A stretch of 6,373 nt of DNA. Source: Aquificaceae bacterium UBA2488 (GTDB lineage Bacteria; Aquificota; Aquificia; Aquificales; Aquificaceae). The translations under genes were made by a program, and so were the position numbers. Positions 5,226 to 6,373 of this stretch are shown here, piece by piece (position 1 is the first letter of the stretch; every line of letters begins with the position of its first letter). The DNA lies in contig DDOS01000005.1 in the NCBI GenBank assembly GCA_002341805.1, positions 802 through 7,174 of the forward strand, in the 5' to 3' direction. The notes beneath the pieces are model-generated. The model was given only the letters and a program-made list of their open reading frames with translations. It was not told where the DNA came from and did no database searches.

Positions 5226-5792
5226 ATGAGAAAGTTAACGTTAATTATATTGTTAATAGTGTTAAATAGTGTATTATCATGTGAAAAGCCTAAAAACTTT
5301 GATATTCAAGGAAAAGCTTAGAACTTCATTCTCATCAAAGGCAACAAACCAATATCTCTAAAAGATTATGAAAACAAATATAAAGTTATTTTATTATATT
5401 TTGGATATACTCATTGCCCTGATGTGTGTCCTACTGTATTACATAAGTTATCCACCATGTATAACAGCCTTGGGCAATACAAAAAAGATGTTAAAGTTAT
5501 ATTTATAACCTTAGACCCACATAGAGATACTCCCAAAATAGCAGACTCTTATGCTAAATTTTTTAACAAAGATTTCACAGGATTATCTGGAGATCAAAAT
5601 ATTATAAAAAAAGTAGCCACAGCCTATGGCGTGGTTTACAAAGTAGTTCCGTCTAAATCAGAAGGTTATCTGATAGACCATTCTGACAACATTTATCTTA
5701 TATACAATAAAAGCTTAAAAACAGTGTTCACCAACGAAAATCAAAACCCGCAATACATGGCATCTTATATAAAAAAGTTGATAGTCCGTTAA
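5226..5792 (+). pseudogene. SCO1/SenC-type copper chaperone lipoprotein, interrupted by an in-frame amber stop at codon 32
   Basis: Read through the TAG at 5319-5321, this is a 188-residue SCO family protein: a thioredoxin-fold, membrane-anchored copper chaperone/thiol protein that helps assemble the CuA site of cytochrome oxidase. The N-terminus is a lipoprotein signal (lipobox VLSC, Cys19). The conserved features are all in one frame: FGYTHCPDVCP with copper/redox Cys64 and Cys68, TLDPHRDTP at about 96-104, and the ligand His152 in YLIDHSDN. The reading frame is undisturbed after the amber codon. The stop falls just before the family's first strand (NFILIKGNKPISL), so only the signal and a 12-residue linker would be made. 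No ATG, GTG or TTG in this frame lies between the amber and the Cys motif; a GTG at 5424 would cut the motif in half. It could be a recent pseudogene, a sequencing error or a suppressed codon. Family assignment is firm; functional status is not. Confidence 0.85.
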
Positions 5793-5816
5793 AAACATTG
5801 CAATTTGTTCCGATAA
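5790..5816 (+). promoter_or_regulatory. Sigma-28 (FliA) type flagellar promoter
   Basis: TAAA at 5790-5793, a 15-base spacer and TCCGATAA at 5809-5816 match the known sigma-28 pattern TAAA-N15-GCCGATAA with one mismatch in the -10 box and exact spacing. Transcription would start about 5823, eight bases before the AAAGGAGGT ribosome binding site of the motility gene. The TAAA overlaps the stop codon of the SCO gene (TAA, 5790-5792). The downstream gene is itself YjfB-like and flhB is nearby, which supports a late-flagellar promoter. Confidence 0.68.
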
Positions 5817-5846
5817 ATATTATATTATCTAAAGGAGGTAAGCGTT

Positions 5847-6047
5847 ATGAATTACACAGACATCGCTTCATTGGCTACGGACATGCAGCAAGCCAACACC
5901 AACCTAAACGTTCAGATGTGGGGTATAAAGTCTATGGCTCAAAATCAATCCAATACTATAAAAGAGCTCTTATCAGAAGTATCACCCACAAACAACGCTT
6001 CTAATAATCCAGAAGGCACAGCCACAAAGATCAATACCACAGCATGA
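5847..6047 (+). CDS. YjfB-like putative motility protein
   Basis: This 66-aa polar protein has no signal or membrane span. Its pattern resembles the small YjfB family (putative motility proteins): an N-terminal DIASLATDMQQANTNLNVQM (residues 5-24), then a helix with regularly spaced hydrophobics and Gln/Asn, a leucine pair (KELLSEV, 39-45) and a variable disordered tail of Asn, Thr and Ala. The Bacillus members are of similar size. The start is set by an excellent ribosome binding site (AAAGGAGGT at 5831-5839, seven bases before the ATG). A second overlapping frame starting at 5798 is a shadow. A sigma-28 type promoter lies directly upstream, independent support for a flagellar or chemotaxis link. 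The TGA overlaps the ATG of the response regulator (ATGA, 6044-6047), so the two are translationally coupled. The biochemical role of this family is not established. Confidence 0.75.
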   Translation: MNYTDIASLATDMQQANTNLNVQMWGIKSMAQNQSNTIKELLSEVSPTNNASNNPEGTATKINTTA

Positions 6048-6373
6048 AAGTTCTTATAGTAGAAGATAATATTGATTTGGCTTTATCTATAAAAGATGTG
6101 ATAAGAAGCAGAGGTTGGTTAGCAGATTTTGTATCAAATTTTGAAGATGCAAAATACGCCACAAAAGACAGCTCATACGATATAGTGATATTGGATCTTA
6201 TGTTAGGCCCGAAAAATGGTATTGAGCTTTTAAAAACAGTAAGAGAAGAAAATCTCAAAACCCCTTTTCTAATACTAACAGCCAAGGATGGTGTAAACGA
6301 TAAAGTAAATGCTTTTAGCATAGGAGCAGACGATTATCTCACAAAACCATTTGATATGAAAGAGCTTTTAGCA
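6044..6373 (+). CDS. Response regulator, receiver domain (3' end outside window)
   Basis: The first 110 residues are a CheY-like receiver domain. It shows the acidic pocket Glu7-Asp8 (KVLIVEDN), the phospho-acceptor Asp51 (IVILDLMLG), the switch Thr79 (LILTAKD) and the conserved Lys101 (DDYLTKPFDMKEL). The sequence around GADDYLTKPF and the LLA at the edge are typical of OmpR/PhoB-type regulators, so a winged-helix DNA-binding domain probably follows, but it is not in the window and the output type is open. It would take phosphate from a partner histidine kinase, likely encoded further right. The ATG lies inside the end of the YjfB-like gene (ATGA overlap) and has no separate ribosome binding site, so its translation and probably its sigma-28 driven transcription depend on that gene. 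The opposite-strand frame over this region is a shadow. Confidence 0.93.
   Translation, partial: MKVLIVEDNIDLALSIKDVIRSRGWLADFVSNFEDAKYATKDSSYDIVILDLMLGPKNGIELLKTVREENLKTPFLILTAKDGVNDKVNAFSIGADDYLTKPFDMKELLA

Noticed and set aside
5424..5792. SCO protein starting at GTG 5424 as a separate gene
   Set aside because: This start lies between the two essential cysteines and has no ribosome binding site; the homology extends upstream across the amber codon.
5797..5804. Palindrome ATTGCAAT as an operator
   Set aside because: It is only 8 bp and lies in the promoter spacer; a chance occurrence is likely and no regulator is indicated.
5798..6004. Plus-strand 68-aa frame overlapping the YjfB-like gene
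   Set aside because: It has no ribosome binding site, starts inside the sigma-28 promoter, and its sequence has no family pattern; the 5847 frame has all the signals.
6031..6321. Minus-strand 96-aa frame
   Set aside because: It is antisense to an unmistakable receiver domain.
1..6373. CRISPR array, tRNA or rRNA gene, or insertion sequence
   Set aside because: No regularly spaced repeats, cloverleaf-like segments, transposase motifs or terminal repeats were seen on either strand by eye.

Overview
The window is AT-rich and gene-dense. It reads as a motile, respiring, Gram-negative-type bacterium: it has a flagellar export gene, lipoprotein signals, membrane iron-sulfur and SCO-type respiratory genes, and a flagellar sigma-28 type promoter. 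Heavy use of ATA (Ile) and AGA/AGG (Arg), together with this gene set, would fit the Aquificales (for example a Hydrogenobaculum or Sulfurihydrogenibium relative). That placement is inference; no taxonomic marker gene is present.

Layout, left to right. (1) Plus strand, 1-1492: the C-terminal end of flhB (cut by the window edge), queE and rnhA, joined by two ATGA overlaps, so probably the tail of one flagellar transcript carrying housekeeping genes. (2) Minus strand, 1484-4647, transcribed right to left: a NapH-like membrane polyferredoxin, a TPR lipoprotein, four consecutive tiny single-span membrane proteins (39, 55, 53 and 46 aa) and a 111-aa helical-repeat protein. All are abutting or overlapping, apart from a 54-bp AT-rich gap before the four small genes. 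This cluster converges on rnhA with a 9-bp overlap. (3) Minus strand, 4747-5142: a DUF2203 protein. (4) Plus strand, 5226-5792: a SCO1/SenC-type copper/thioredoxin-fold lipoprotein gene, intact except for an in-frame amber stop at codon 32. (5) Plus strand, 5847-6373: a small YjfB-like putative motility protein overlapping the start of a response regulator (cut by the window edge), preceded by a good match to a sigma-28 (FliA) flagellar promoter.

The least explained part is the 4647-1484 cluster. A membrane iron-sulfur protein, a periplasm-facing TPR lipoprotein and four micro-membrane proteins look like parts of an envelope-bound complex. An electron-transfer or respiratory-assembly role is a guess from the NapH-like protein and the nearby SCO gene. 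All four micro-genes were found by translating the reverse strand and checking start codons, ribosome binding sites and junctions by eye; no database search was possible.
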